Assembly (NCBI GenBank): GCA_016285265.1
Contig: JAEEQL010000006.1
Location: forward strand, 1-47,432
Direction of reading: 5' to 3'
From: Lachnospiraceae bacterium
Lineage (GTDB): Bacteria > Bacillota > Clostridia > Lachnospirales > Lachnospiraceae
Length of the DNA stretch: 47,432 bases
Part shown: positions 23,525-32,601 of the stretch, piece by piece
Layout of the letters: the number at the start of each line of letters is the position of its first letter
Numbering within the stretch: the first letter of the stretch is position 1
The notes under the pieces: model-generated
Seen by the model: the letters and a program-made list of their open reading frames with translations, nothing else
Database searches by the model: none
Told to the model about the DNA's origin: nothing
Program-made: the position numbers and the translations under genes

Positions 23525-25630
23525 TTATTCTGAAATTCTCGGGAAGAGAAGTATTACTTTGAAAAGGTCTCCGTCTACAACGAGCTTGAGCTTTCCGTTC
23601 ATCAGCTCCATCAGGCTCTGCGCGATGTTCAGCCCGAGTCCGTTTCCTTCGGATCCTCTGGAACTGTCCCCTCTTGCAAAGCGCTCGAGCAGTTCGTCGC
23701 TCGTCATGTTCAGGGATTCTTTGGAAGTGTTCTTGATCTCGATCGCTGCTTCATCGGTACCTGCACTCAGGTTGACATATACTCTTGTGCCGGGCTGTGC
23801 GTACTTGGATACGTTAACGAAGAGATTATCGAGGACTCTCTGGAAGTGCTTGGTATCCGCCATGATGCTGATGGGTTCTTCGGGAACACTGACGCGAAGA
23901 TCAAGCTCCGATGCGGAGAGTTTTTCCTGATATTCTCCGATGACCTGGTGAAGAACCGTGTTTACATTGCAGGGTTCAAGCTCTGCTTTCAGGTTTCCGG
24001 TTGAGGCCTTTGATGCTTCGATAAGATCCTCCAGAAGTTTCTTAAGCTTGACTGACTGTCTCTCGAGCGTTTCGAGGTACTCGCGGTTTGCGGGTTCTCC
24101 CTCGGGCTGTTCCTTAAGAAGCTCCACATAGCTGATGATGGATGTGAGAGGAGTCTTGATGTCATGCGAGACATTGGAGATAAGCTCTGTCTTGAATCTT
24201 TCGCTCTTCATTCGGTCGGCAAGTGCGATCTCAAGTCCCTGTCCTGTCGAATTAATGCTGTCTCCGATGGTCTTGAAATCGTAGAACATATGCTTGGTAT
24301 CTACGGGCGATTCCAGATTTCCTTCAGCCATTCTCCTGGCACCCTTTGCAAGGCGGTTGAGCTGGAGAACCGCTATTACAAACAGCGGGAAAAGAACCAG
24401 AGTCTGAACAAACCATCCGAGGATTATAAGCTCCTCGGCCGACCCGTCAACTGCCGAAACCAGTACTATGAATTCCGCAAGTGTGCAGAGGGATGCTATT
24501 CCGATCAGTCTCCATGTAAGCCTGATGTTTTCTTTGCACTGGCAGGCGAACTTTTTAAATCCCTTTGCTATAAGTGCGAAGAATCTGATACAGAAGAGTA
24601 TTACGCTTACCAGGGTGAGGATGCCGAAAGCAAAAGTAAGTACAATGATGAGATATCTTGTGCCTATGGCAAGATCAACCCAGGGCGCGATCCTTGTAAA
24701 GAGATCGTCACATTCGTAATTTAAGGGATCGGCAACGCATGCGATGAGGTAGCAGTCTTTTCCGACGACCGGTCTTTCGACGGCAGTGGTTGATGTGATC
24801 ATGCTCCAGGTCTGGAAATCCGATTCATAGCTTACGAAGTTGTACTTTATGCCTGACTTAAGATTACTGAGATGATCGGCAGTGCATACGGTAACTTCAG
24901 AAGGGTTTATATAATATATTTCACCGTTGTCTGAATGTAAGACGATATTTGCATTTGACACGACATCCTCATTCCATGTGGAACTGCTGTCATCCACAGC
25001 TGAGCGGATACTCCATTCTTCGGTGCCGTCCTTGTAGCTGATCGTCAGTCCTACGGGGAAATAGTAGCCGTCATCGGTTATCACATATGCCATATCGGTA
25101 TTCCAGACATAAATGACTTCGGCTATGGGACGTCTTTCCTGTACCACATCTGCGTTGTCATAGGATGAATAATTGGTGATGTAGCTGTAGGAGTGAAATA
25201 TTGAGTCGATATTGTATATAAAGCCGGTATAGTCTCCGAGTGTCGCACTGTATCTGAAAAGATCCGATTTGTCACCTGCCAGGATATCATCGGGCAGGTT
25301 ACAGACCTCGTATGACGATCTGAGTCTCAGATCCACCATTGAAGGTTCATCGGTCGAATATACCGCGTATCTGAAGTTCGTGTTCTTAAGCTCGCTCATT
25401 CCGAAATCATCCTGATAGTCGGACAGAGCATATACCGCATAATCATGCAGAAACCATTCATTTACATTCTTGCGGAAGTATCTGGTGGAATCGTATATCC
25501 CCATTTCCGCAAGGACATAGACAGCGGAGAATAAACCGCTGAATATAAGTGAACTTATTACCGATATGATAAACCAGAACAGAGCACCGTGCTTTCGGCG
25601 TTCTTTCAGGCCATTTTCCTGTTTTTTCAT
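23525..25630 (-). CDS. large sensor histidine kinase
   Basis: A 701-residue kinase. TM1 (about 16-41) leads into a 280-residue extracytoplasmic sensor domain, then three helices (326-353, 372-393, 401-422), a HAMP-like segment (423-475), the phosphotransfer helix with His489 in SNVSHDIKTPLTSIISYVEL, and an ATPase domain with N-box LDNLFVNVSKYA and G-box GSEGNGLGLNIAQ. In the N-box the second Asn is replaced (NLFVNVSKYA), a common variation. A GGAAAGGG site inside the regulator's 3-prime end serves the ATG at 25630. The signal is unknown; the large external domain suggests an extracellular ligand. Confidence 0.9.
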   Translation of the reverse strand: MKKQENGLKERRKHGALFWFIISVISSLIFSGLFSAVYVLAEMGIYDSTRYFRKNVNEWFLHDYAVYALSDYQDDFGMSELKNTNFRYAVYSTDEPSMVDLRLRSSYEVCNLPDDILAGDKSDLFRYSATLGDYTGFIYNIDSIFHSYSYITNYSSYDNADVVQERRPIAEVIYVWNTDMAYVITDDGYYFPVGLTISYKDGTEEWSIRSAVDDSSSTWNEDVVSNANIVLHSDNGEIYYINPSEVTVCTADHLSNLKSGIKYNFVSYESDFQTWSMITSTTAVERPVVGKDCYLIACVADPLNYECDDLFTRIAPWVDLAIGTRYLIIVLTFAFGILTLVSVILFCIRFFALIAKGFKKFACQCKENIRLTWRLIGIASLCTLAEFIVLVSAVDGSAEELIILGWFVQTLVLFPLFVIAVLQLNRLAKGARRMAEGNLESPVDTKHMFYDFKTIGDSINSTGQGLEIALADRMKSERFKTELISNVSHDIKTPLTSIISYVELLKEQPEGEPANREYLETLERQSVKLKKLLEDLIEASKASTGNLKAELEPCNVNTVLHQVIGEYQEKLSASELDLRVSVPEEPISIMADTKHFQRVLDNLFVNVSKYAQPGTRVYVNLSAGTDEAAIEIKNTSKESLNMTSDELLERFARGDSSRGSEGNGLGLNIAQSLMELMNGKLKLVVDGDLFKVILLFPRISE

Positions 25631-25633
25631 TTC

Positions 25634-26368
25634 TTACCCTTTCCGTTCCTGTTTATTTTCCAGGAAATATCCCCTTCCCCATATCATCTTGATATATCTT
25701 GGTTCTGACGGGTCAATCTCTATTTTTTCGCGAAGATGTCTTATGTGGACGGCAACGATGCTTTCGGATCCCATGGTGTCATCCTTCCATACGGTTTTGT
25801 AGATCTCCATGGGAGTGAAGACCTTCCCGGGATTCATCATAAGGAATCTGAGAATATCGTACTCCGTCCTGGTAAGCTTGACGGGATCGCCGTCGAGCCA
25901 TACTTCCTTGGTGCGGTCGACAAGCTTTATCCGACCGCATATCATTTCATCTTCGCCGGTTCCTGAGGCGGTGTTTCCGCCGAGCAGCATATATCTGCGC
26001 AGTCCGGATCTGACTCTTGCCATGAGTTCCACCGGATTAAAGGGCTTGGTGACATAGTCATCGGCACCCAGATTGAGACCGAGTATCTTGTCGGTATCTT
26101 CGCTTTTGGCAGTCAGCATAATGACCGGAACATTGCTGATCTCCCTGATCCTTGAAAGAGCCGTTACGCCGTCCATGACGGGCATCATGATATCGAGCAG
26201 TACAAGATGGATATCCTCGTTTTCGATGGTTTCAAGGGCTTCCCTGCCGTTTCCTGCCGTAAGGACGTTGTAACCTTCGGATCTGAGGAATATCGAGATG
26301 GCATTTGCGATGTCTTTTTCATCGTCACATACGAGCACGGTAAGCTTGGAATTGTCTTTTTCATTCAT
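25634..26368 (-). CDS. OmpR-family response regulator
   Basis: A 244-residue regulator. The receiver has VCDDEKDI, phospho-acceptor Asp59 in LVLLDIMMPVMDG, Thr in MLTAKSED and Lys in VTKPFNP. The winged-helix domain ends PRYIKMIWGRGYFLE, the typical OmpR C-terminus. It is followed after 3 bases by its kinase and forms a two-gene operon with it. Divergent from the xylanase gene; the 166-base gap between them could hold shared control sites, but no target is apparent. Confidence 0.93.
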   Translation of the reverse strand: MNEKDNSKLTVLVCDDEKDIANAISIFLRSEGYNVLTAGNGREALETIENEDIHLVLLDIMMPVMDGVTALSRIREISNVPVIMLTAKSEDTDKILGLNLGADDYVTKPFNPVELMARVRSGLRRYMLLGGNTASGTGEDEMICGRIKLVDRTKEVWLDGDPVKLTRTEYDILRFLMMNPGKVFTPMEIYKTVWKDDTMGSESIVAVHIRHLREKIEIDPSEPRYIKMIWGRGYFLENKQERKG

Positions 26369-26480
26369 AAGTCCGACTGGTCTCCTTTTTTGTGATCACA
26401 TGCATATTTTGACACATAAAAATTTAAGAATCTATGCGTTATTTCTTTAAGATTTAATTAAATAATGACGGAAAACGTAT

Positions 26481-26486
26481 TATAAT
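26481..26486 (+). promoter_or_regulatory. -10 element of the xylanase promoter
   Basis: A perfect TATAAT within an AT-rich block, 48 bases before the start codon. No -35 at 16-18 bases is convincing, so a regulator may be needed. Confidence 0.5.
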
Positions 26487-26534
26487 ATAAAGGAATTCTC
26501 GTTTTATCACAATTCCGCCCCAACAGGAGGGATC

Positions 26535-28604
26535 ATGAATCTTAAGACAGCCTATGAACCGTATTTTAAGATCGGAGCCGCAATAAACAGGTGGAATCTC
26601 CATACACCGGCTCATATGAAGCTTCTTCTTACGCAGTTCAGCTCATTTACCTGCGAAAACGATATGAAGCCCATGTACTATCTGGATAAGGATGAGAACA
26701 AATCCGATCCTGCAAAGTACAACCTCAGCCCCGCACTAAATTTCGAAGCCGCAAGACCCTATCTTGAATTTGCCAGGGCAAACGGGATAGAAATGCGCGG
26801 ACATACGCTTGTATGGCATAACCAGACACCGAAATGGTTCTTCTGTGTCGATTACAACGAATCCAAAGCTCTTGCGGACAGGGAGACCATCCTTGCAAGA
26901 CTTGAAAGCTATATCAAGGGTGTCCTTGAATTCGTACAGACGGAGTATCCCGGAGTCATCTATGCATGGGATGTCGTAAACGAGTGTGTTGATGACGGAG
27001 GCTTCAGGAAGTCAGTATGGTCCTCCGCAGTGGGAGAGGATTTCTTCATCAAGGCATTCGAGTTTGCCAGAAAATATGCCGCTCCCGGCGTGGCACTCTT
27101 TTACAACGATTATGAGACCTCGCAGGATTGGAAGAGGGATTTCATCATAGAACGTGTCCTTAAGCCTCTTATGGAAAAGGGACTTGTTGACGGAATGGGC
27201 CTTCAGTCCCATCTGCTCATGGATCATCCGGATTACGATATCTACCGCACCGCACTGGAGATGTACGGAGAGCTCGGACTTCAGATCCATGTCACGGAGC
27301 TCGACATACACAATGCTGATCCTTCGGAAAGCTCGATGCACGATCTGGCTCTCAGATACAGGAAATTCTTTGAGATCTATCTGGACGCAAAGAAGTCCGG
27401 CAAGGCGAATATCACGAGTGTGACCTTCTGGAACCTGCTCGATGAAAACAGCTGGCTTACCGGATTCAGACGCGAGACGAGCTATCCTCTTTTATTCAGG
27501 GGAAAATGCGAAGCCAAGGAAGCTTACTATGAAGTTCTGAAGGCAGCGGTTCCCGAAGAGGAAATTGACAGGTGGGATCCGGGTTACCCCGATTCCGAAT
27601 ATGAGCTTAAGGACATGCCGAGGCCGGAGAAAGATATCCTTTACCACAGGAATATCTGGGAAAGCGGCGAATATACCTACGAAGCCGCATATGGATTCGA
27701 GCCCAATGTATTCGGATATCTTCATACGGATGATGCCGACAGAGACTGCATGCTGGTTGTTCCCGGCGGCGGATACTGTATGTGCGTTCCGCACGAGGGC
27801 GAGCTTGTCGCAAATGAATTCTACAGACGCGGAATGAACGTGTTTGTGCTCAGCTATACCACCGATATCACGATGTCGGTTCCGCTTGGGAAACAGCCTC
27901 TGAACGATATATCAAGGGCAGTCAGATATATCAGGAAGAATGCAAAGGATTTCAGGGTGAACGGTAAGAAGCTTTTCATCTGCGGATTCTCTGCAGGCGC
28001 ACATGTCTGCGGAAGTCTTGCGGTCCACTTCGATGATATAAGGGATGTAAATCCGGAGTATGATAAGTTCTCTAACAGACCGGACGGTGTGATCCTTTCA
28101 TATCCTGTTATCACAACCGGCGAGTACACTCACATCGATTCGGTCCATGCACTTCTGGGATTTGAGCCGACCGAAGAGGAACTGGAGTATTTCTCCCTTG
28201 AAAAACAGGTTAAAGAAAACACTCCTCCATGCTTTATATGGCAGACCCTTGGAGACGGGCTCGTACCGGTTGAGAACAGTTATCTGTTTGCGGAAGCGCT
28301 TCGTAAGAAAAAGATTCCTTATGCCCAATATGTATTCCCTGCAGGAGACCACGGATTGTCCGTCTGCAACGACGAACAGTTCAGAGGCTTTTCCGACGGA
28401 GACTACACGATGGAACAGTGCATGAGAGCAGTACACAGTGTCAGAGAGGGGAAGGGCGTCAACGTGTCGGAAAAGAGAAAGGAAGAACTCATAGACCAGT
28501 TCTTCGGAGGACATGAGATGCCACTTGTGGAAGTGGATGTTAGTCTCAAGGAAGATGTGGGACAGTGGACACAGCTTGCACAGGCCTGGATGAACAGGAT
28601 CTGA
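26535..28604 (+). CDS. GH10 endo-xylanase fused to a carbohydrate esterase, no signal peptide
   Basis: A 689-residue bifunctional enzyme. Residues 1-340 form a GH10 domain: RGHTLVWHNQTPKWF, acid/base Glu150 in AWDVVNE, nucleophile Glu255 in IHVTELDIHN, and TSVTFWNLLDENSW. Residues about 380-640 form an alpha/beta-hydrolase esterase: VVPGGGY oxyanion loop (408-414 region), nucleophile Ser486 in CGFSAGAHV, Asp574 in TLGDGLVP and His606 in AGDHGLS. It would cut beta-1,4-xylo-oligosaccharides and remove acetyl groups from them. There is no signal peptide, so it acts in the cytoplasm on imported oligosaccharides, as known for intracellular xylanases in Butyrivibrio. AGGAGGG at 26525-26531. Next gene: a chemoreceptor-PBP fusion. 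Confidence 0.92.
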   Translation: MNLKTAYEPYFKIGAAINRWNLHTPAHMKLLLTQFSSFTCENDMKPMYYLDKDENKSDPAKYNLSPALNFEAARPYLEFARANGIEMRGHTLVWHNQTPKWFFCVDYNESKALADRETILARLESYIKGVLEFVQTEYPGVIYAWDVVNECVDDGGFRKSVWSSAVGEDFFIKAFEFARKYAAPGVALFYNDYETSQDWKRDFIIERVLKPLMEKGLVDGMGLQSHLLMDHPDYDIYRTALEMYGELGLQIHVTELDIHNADPSESSMHDLALRYRKFFEIYLDAKKSGKANITSVTFWNLLDENSWLTGFRRETSYPLLFRGKCEAKEAYYEVLKAAVPEEEIDRWDPGYPDSEYELKDMPRPEKDILYHRNIWESGEYTYEAAYGFEPNVFGYLHTDDADRDCMLVVPGGGYCMCVPHEGELVANEFYRRGMNVFVLSYTTDITMSVPLGKQPLNDISRAVRYIRKNAKDFRVNGKKLFICGFSAGAHVCGSLAVHFDDIRDVNPEYDKFSNRPDGVILSYPVITTGEYTHIDSVHALLGFEPTEEELEYFSLEKQVKENTPPCFIWQTLGDGLVPVENSYLFAEALRKKKIPYAQYVFPAGDHGLSVCNDEQFRGFSDGDYTMEQCMRAVHSVREGKGVNVSEKRKEELIDQFFGGHEMPLVEVDVSLKEDVGQWTQLAQAWMNRI

Positions 28605-28638
28605 GATACTGATTAACCTTGAAACGGAGGACCCGAGT

Positions 28639-30687
28639 ATGACAACATTTTGGATAGTGATAGCAATCATAGAATTTCTGCTCATTGCAGCAGGCGTTCT
28701 TGTATTCGTCCTTAATGCGAAGAAACAGGAGAAGATCGCCGACAGCGCTAAGCAGATGGCAAAGGGTAAGATCAACCTTGATGACATTCCCGTATCCGGC
28801 ACTTCAAGTAGGAATGATGTGATCGCAGGCGGACTCAACCTTATTAAATCAAATCTTCTTACGTTCGTTGAGTCGACCAAGCAGAATACGGTCGTTCTTG
28901 CCGATGCTATCGAAAAGCTCACCGGCAATATGGAAGCCAACAAGGCAGGAACCGAGCACATTGCGGAGAATACCATAGAGGTTGAGGAGAGGACCGGACA
29001 GCAGCTCGAGATGGTGCAGGACAATATCTCCGTTACCGAGTCCAATTCCGTTCAGCTTGAAGCTATCGCAGCTTCGATGGATGAGATCACCGATATGCTC
29101 AAGGAAACTGCGAAGATCAGTGACGAGGGCATCGAAAGCCTTGAAGGCTACAATAAGGAGATGGATATCGTTTCGGCTGACCTGAACGCGATCAACGATA
29201 CTCTCACCAAATTCAACGAACAGCTCCAGAAGGTTTATGAAGTCGGTGACTTCATCATCGATATAAGCACACAGCTTAAGCTCCTTTCGTTCAACGCATC
29301 CATCGAGGCAGCCAGAGCCGGTGATTCCGGAAGAGGCTTCGCGGTTGTTGCGGGTGAGATGACCGACATGTCCGAACAGACCAAGGAAGGCATGGACAGG
29401 ATCAGCGCCATCTTAAGCGAGATCATGGAAAGCAGCACAGGCGTTGTAGACAGCATCGCAAAGTGCACCGATACATACAATAACAGTAAGGCTGCTTTCG
29501 AAGTGGTCAACTCTTCGTTCAGGACCATCAATTCCAATTCGACGAATATCCAGACGAAGATCACCGATATCAACGATAAGTTCTCCGTTATGGAGGATAA
29601 TTTCAACCACTCAAAGGATATCGCAAACGATCTGTTTGAGACCGCAAGGGATATCAACGACAAGACCACCGAAATCGCGGGCGTATCTCAGGAGGTTACC
29701 GCACAGGCTATTCAGATCGGAGAAAATACCAACGCACTTAACGGTATGCTTTCCGGTATTCAGAAGCTTCTCAGAAAATTTGACACCGGTGTCATTCCTG
29801 TGCGCAATAAATCGGGAAGACAGATCAAGATTGCAATGCTCAGTATGTATGACAATGATTTCTGGTACGGCGTAAAGCGCGGTGCCGGATATGCGGCTAC
29901 AGAGCTTGCCGGATACAATGCGAAGGTTAAATTCATTCCCATTATCCCCGCAGAGGGAGATGATGACGAGAAGAACAGACAGACCATCAGAAACCTTGTT
30001 GAAGAAAAGTACGATGCGATCATTTATCCCGGATTCCTGGGCGGTGTTGCGGATGCTCTTGAACAGGCGAGACAGAAGGGCGTTAAGCTCATGACCTTCA
30101 ACTGCGACTGTGCAAATCCCAAGCTCAGACTCGCATGCCTTAAGTCCGATGGTGTTGCACAGGGCGAGCAGGCTGCAAGGGCTGCTGCCGAGCTCATAGG
30201 CAAGGCAGGTAATGTCGGAATCCTTATGGGAAGCAAGACGGTCATCGGTAATGTAGAGAGAAGAAAAGGCTTTGTCGATGCTATGGCCGGATACAAGTCG
30301 ATCAAGATCGCCGGTGAAGTCAGTGTTGAGGATATGGGCGATGATGTTTACAAGAAGACCAAAGCCCTCCTCCAGAAGGACAGCTCCATCCAGGCACTCT
30401 TCCTTACAAACGGATTCCCCGAGGATGCCGCAAAGGCTGTTGTTGATGCGGGACGCTCCGGCAAGACCAAGGTTGTGGGCTTCGACCTTAACCCCGCTCT
30501 TTTCCCTTACATAAGAAACGGCGTCATCGGAACAATCATCAGTCAGGACTCCTTCGGACAGGGCCACGATCCCATCGTTCTTATGTACAACCACATCGTA
30601 GAGGGAACTCCTTTTGCTGCAGAGACCATCGGATGCAGATCTTCTGTTGCGGATAAGTCCAATATCGACGAGCTTCTCGAGGGATGA
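28639..30687 (+). CDS. one-TM chemoreceptor fused to a sugar-binding PBP domain
   Basis: A 682-residue fusion. A single helix (about 4-25) with a positive flank (LNAKKQEK) is followed by a long coiled-coil methyl-accepting signalling domain (about 30-380) whose tip is LLSFNASIEAARAGDSGRGFAVVAG-like (214-240, close to the classical INLLALNAAIEAARAGE...GRGFAVVA), and then by a type-1 periplasmic-binding-protein domain (about 395-680): IKIAMLSMYDNDFWYGVKRGA, DAIIYPGFLGGVADAL, VVGFDLNPALF, GTIISQDSFGQG. With only one helix, the signalling domain and the PBP domain end up on the same side, the cytoplasm. It may report intracellular sugars to the chemotaxis kinase. GGAGG precedes the ATG. Transcribed after the xylanase gene, 34 bases away. 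Confidence 0.85.
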   Translation: MTTFWIVIAIIEFLLIAAGVLVFVLNAKKQEKIADSAKQMAKGKINLDDIPVSGTSSRNDVIAGGLNLIKSNLLTFVESTKQNTVVLADAIEKLTGNMEANKAGTEHIAENTIEVEERTGQQLEMVQDNISVTESNSVQLEAIAASMDEITDMLKETAKISDEGIESLEGYNKEMDIVSADLNAINDTLTKFNEQLQKVYEVGDFIIDISTQLKLLSFNASIEAARAGDSGRGFAVVAGEMTDMSEQTKEGMDRISAILSEIMESSTGVVDSIAKCTDTYNNSKAAFEVVNSSFRTINSNSTNIQTKITDINDKFSVMEDNFNHSKDIANDLFETARDINDKTTEIAGVSQEVTAQAIQIGENTNALNGMLSGIQKLLRKFDTGVIPVRNKSGRQIKIAMLSMYDNDFWYGVKRGAGYAATELAGYNAKVKFIPIIPAEGDDDEKNRQTIRNLVEEKYDAIIYPGFLGGVADALEQARQKGVKLMTFNCDCANPKLRLACLKSDGVAQGEQAARAAAELIGKAGNVGILMGSKTVIGNVERRKGFVDAMAGYKSIKIAGEVSVEDMGDDVYKKTKALLQKDSSIQALFLTNGFPEDAAKAVVDAGRSGKTKVVGFDLNPALFPYIRNGVIGTIISQDSFGQGHDPIVLMYNHIVEGTPFAAETIGCRSSVADKSNIDELLEG

Positions 30688-30758
30688 TGCCGCACCTGCA
30701 GGAGATTCGCTATAAACGCTCCGTGCAGACAAAAGGCAATTGAAAACAGGATATATTA

Positions 30759-30796
30759 AAGGGACGGTACCGATAACGGTACCGTCCCTTCTTTTG
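30759..30796 (+). terminator. intrinsic terminator after the xylanase-chemoreceptor operon
   Basis: A perfect 14-bp stem (30759-30772 with 30777-30790), loop ATAA, followed by CTTTTGATC. The weak T-run favours the plus direction; it may also stop uraA transcripts coming from the right. Confidence 0.85.
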
Positions 30797-30832
30797 ATCT
30801 TTTACACATGGCCTGATGTGTTTATCTTATGA

Positions 30833-32389
30833 TCACTTCTTTTTTTCCTTGGATGCTTTCTTATCGGCATCTTCCTTTAATTCCTTTTCGCTTATTCCCG
30901 AAAGATCCGCGCCTGTCTCAGATCCTGCGTCTTCATTGAAATTAAAGTCCTTGCCGGGAAGTATCGCGTTGAGGATGATACCTACGAGGGATCCTACAGC
31001 AAGACCAGAAAGAGCGAAGTTGGCGCTTCCGATGCTGAATGCGATTGATTTTGCTGCCGAGAAATTGATTCCGATGGAGAGAACGAGGATGAGTGCTGCT
31101 ATGATGACGTTTCTGCTCTTGGAGAAATCAACCTGTGTTTCGACCACGTTCCTGACACCGACTGCGGAGATCATACCGTATAGGACAAGTGAGATACCGC
31201 CGACTGTTGCGGAGGGCATTGCCTCGATGATGGCGGAGAACTTGGGACAGAAGGACATAAGGATCGCGAATACCGCTGCAAGTCTTATTACGAAGGGATC
31301 GAATACCTTGGTAAGTGAAAGAACGCCGGTGTTCTCACCGTATGTGGTGTTGGCGGGTGCGCCGAAGAGTGAAGCAACTGCGGTTGCAAGTCCGTCACCG
31401 GTAAGGGTTCTGTGAAGTCCGGGATCCTTGATGAAGTTGCGGTTAACGGTTGAAGAGATGGCGGAGATATCACCGATGTGCTCCATCATGGTAGCGATGG
31501 CGATGGGAACGATGGTGATGGCAGCGGTAACAAGAAGACCGCCCTTGGTCATGGAAGAGATGATGACTTCTTTTTCTCCGTCTGCATTAGTGACGATCGT
31601 GTGAAGGAAGAGTGTGCCGGCATCTCTTGAAGAACTGAAGAGTGCAAATACTGTATCCTGGAATTTAATGGGAAGACCTACCCAGGGAGCTGCTGCAACA
31701 CCTGAGAAATCTACATTACCGGTTACTGCGGCAACAAGATAGGACGCAACAACACCGATTAGGATGGGAAGGATCTTGACCATTCCTTTACCCCAGATAT
31801 TGCAGATGATTATGGCAAGTATAGCCACGAGAGCTATGGGCCAGTTGCTGGCGCAGCTGTTGATGGCCGACTGGGAAAGGATAAGTCCGATAGCCATGAT
31901 GATGGGGCCTGTGACTATGGGAGGGAAGAACTTCATAACGCGCATTGCGCCGAATACCTTGAACAGAAGAGCAAGTACCAGGTAGAGAAGTCCTGCGAGC
32001 GCAACGCCAAAGCACGCATAGGGAAGAAGCTGGGATGCGGCATAAAGCTTTCCGCCTGCCTGTGCTGCCATCAGTGCATCTTCGGTAGCATACTGTTCTC
32101 TTGCCAGCATAAGGCCCGAGATGGCACCGTATCCTGCAAGGAATGCAAATGATGAACCGAGGAATGCGGGAACTTTTCTCTTGGTGATGAGATGGAATAA
32201 AAGAGTACCGAGACCGGCGAATAAGAGAGTAGCGGAAACGCTGAGGCCGGTGATGATGGGAACAAGAACTGTGGAACCGAACATTGCGAACATGTGCTGA
32301 AGTCCGAGCACTAGCGTTTTCGGGGTGCCCAGGGTTTTTGCATCATAGATGCCCTGTTCGCCGAGGACTTCTTTCTTAGAATCTGCCAT
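30833..32389 (-). CDS. uraA: uracil permease (UraA/xanthine-uracil family)
   Basis: A 518-residue proton-coupled nucleobase transporter with about 14 hydrophobic segments. The family signature appears in QHMFAMFGSTVLVPIITG near the start, FLGSSFAFLAGYGAI, and NTTYGENTGVLSLTK in the middle. It has a long acidic then Lys-rich tail (DAGSETGADLSGISEKELKEDADKK) not found in the E. coli protein. The ATG at 32389 has AGGAGGAG directly upstream, and the longer open frame to 32533 is untranslated leader. It is a single-gene unit; no PyrR-type attenuator was recognised in the leader of about 55 bases. Confidence 0.93.
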   Translation of the reverse strand: MADSKKEVLGEQGIYDAKTLGTPKTLVLGLQHMFAMFGSTVLVPIITGLSVSATLLFAGLGTLLFHLITKRKVPAFLGSSFAFLAGYGAISGLMLAREQYATEDALMAAQAGGKLYAASQLLPYACFGVALAGLLYLVLALLFKVFGAMRVMKFFPPIVTGPIIMAIGLILSQSAINSCASNWPIALVAILAIIICNIWGKGMVKILPILIGVVASYLVAAVTGNVDFSGVAAAPWVGLPIKFQDTVFALFSSSRDAGTLFLHTIVTNADGEKEVIISSMTKGGLLVTAAITIVPIAIATMMEHIGDISAISSTVNRNFIKDPGLHRTLTGDGLATAVASLFGAPANTTYGENTGVLSLTKVFDPFVIRLAAVFAILMSFCPKFSAIIEAMPSATVGGISLVLYGMISAVGVRNVVETQVDFSKSRNVIIAALILVLSIGINFSAAKSIAFSIGSANFALSGLAVGSLVGIILNAILPGKDFNFNEDAGSETGADLSGISEKELKEDADKKASKEKKK

Positions 32390-32441
32390 AAACTCCTCCT
32401 GTATGCGAAATACCATATATTGTGTTTTTAACACCGTAATA

Positions 32442-32470
32442 ATAATACATTTGTCTAAATGTGGCGTCAA
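32442..32470 (-). promoter_or_regulatory. uraA promoter
   Basis: On the minus strand: TTGACG (32465-32470), 17-base spacer, TATTAT (32442-32447). The site is 53 bases upstream of the uraA start. Confidence 0.65.
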
Positions 32471-32526
32471 CGCAAAGCAAATGTTATTATTTGATTTTTT
32501 CTTCGGTTTTTTCGCTCCCGGAGGAC

Positions 32527-32556
32527 TTGACAAGTATGATGTAAATATGATATCAA
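32527..32556 (+). promoter_or_regulatory. promoter of the YhfC-type protease gene
   Basis: A perfect TTGACA (32527-32532) with a weak -10, TATCAA (32551-32556), 18 bases further on. The -10 lies inside the TGATATCA repeat pair at 32548-32566. Confidence 0.5.
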
Positions 32557-32566
32557 ATTGATATCA
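32548..32566. promoter_or_regulatory. tandem TGATATCA palindromes, candidate operator
   Basis: TGATATCA occurs at 32548-32555 and again at 32559-32566, separated by AAT. Each copy is itself a palindrome and the period is 11 bases, one helical turn. The pair overlaps the likely -10 of the protease gene, where a bound repressor would block transcription. It lies 35 bases before the start codon. Confidence 0.55.
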
Positions 32567-32601
32567 GGTAATTGATTCACCTCAAAAAGGAGGAATGAGA
32601 T

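Noticed and set aside
26468-26484. Possible catabolite-responsive (cre) site overlapping the xylanase -10
   Set aside because: Only the core GNAANCG matches; the symmetrical half and flanks do not.
32389-32533. Longer N-terminus of uraA
   Set aside because: A strong AGGAGGAG lies directly before the ATG at 32389 and a promoter lies inside the longer frame.
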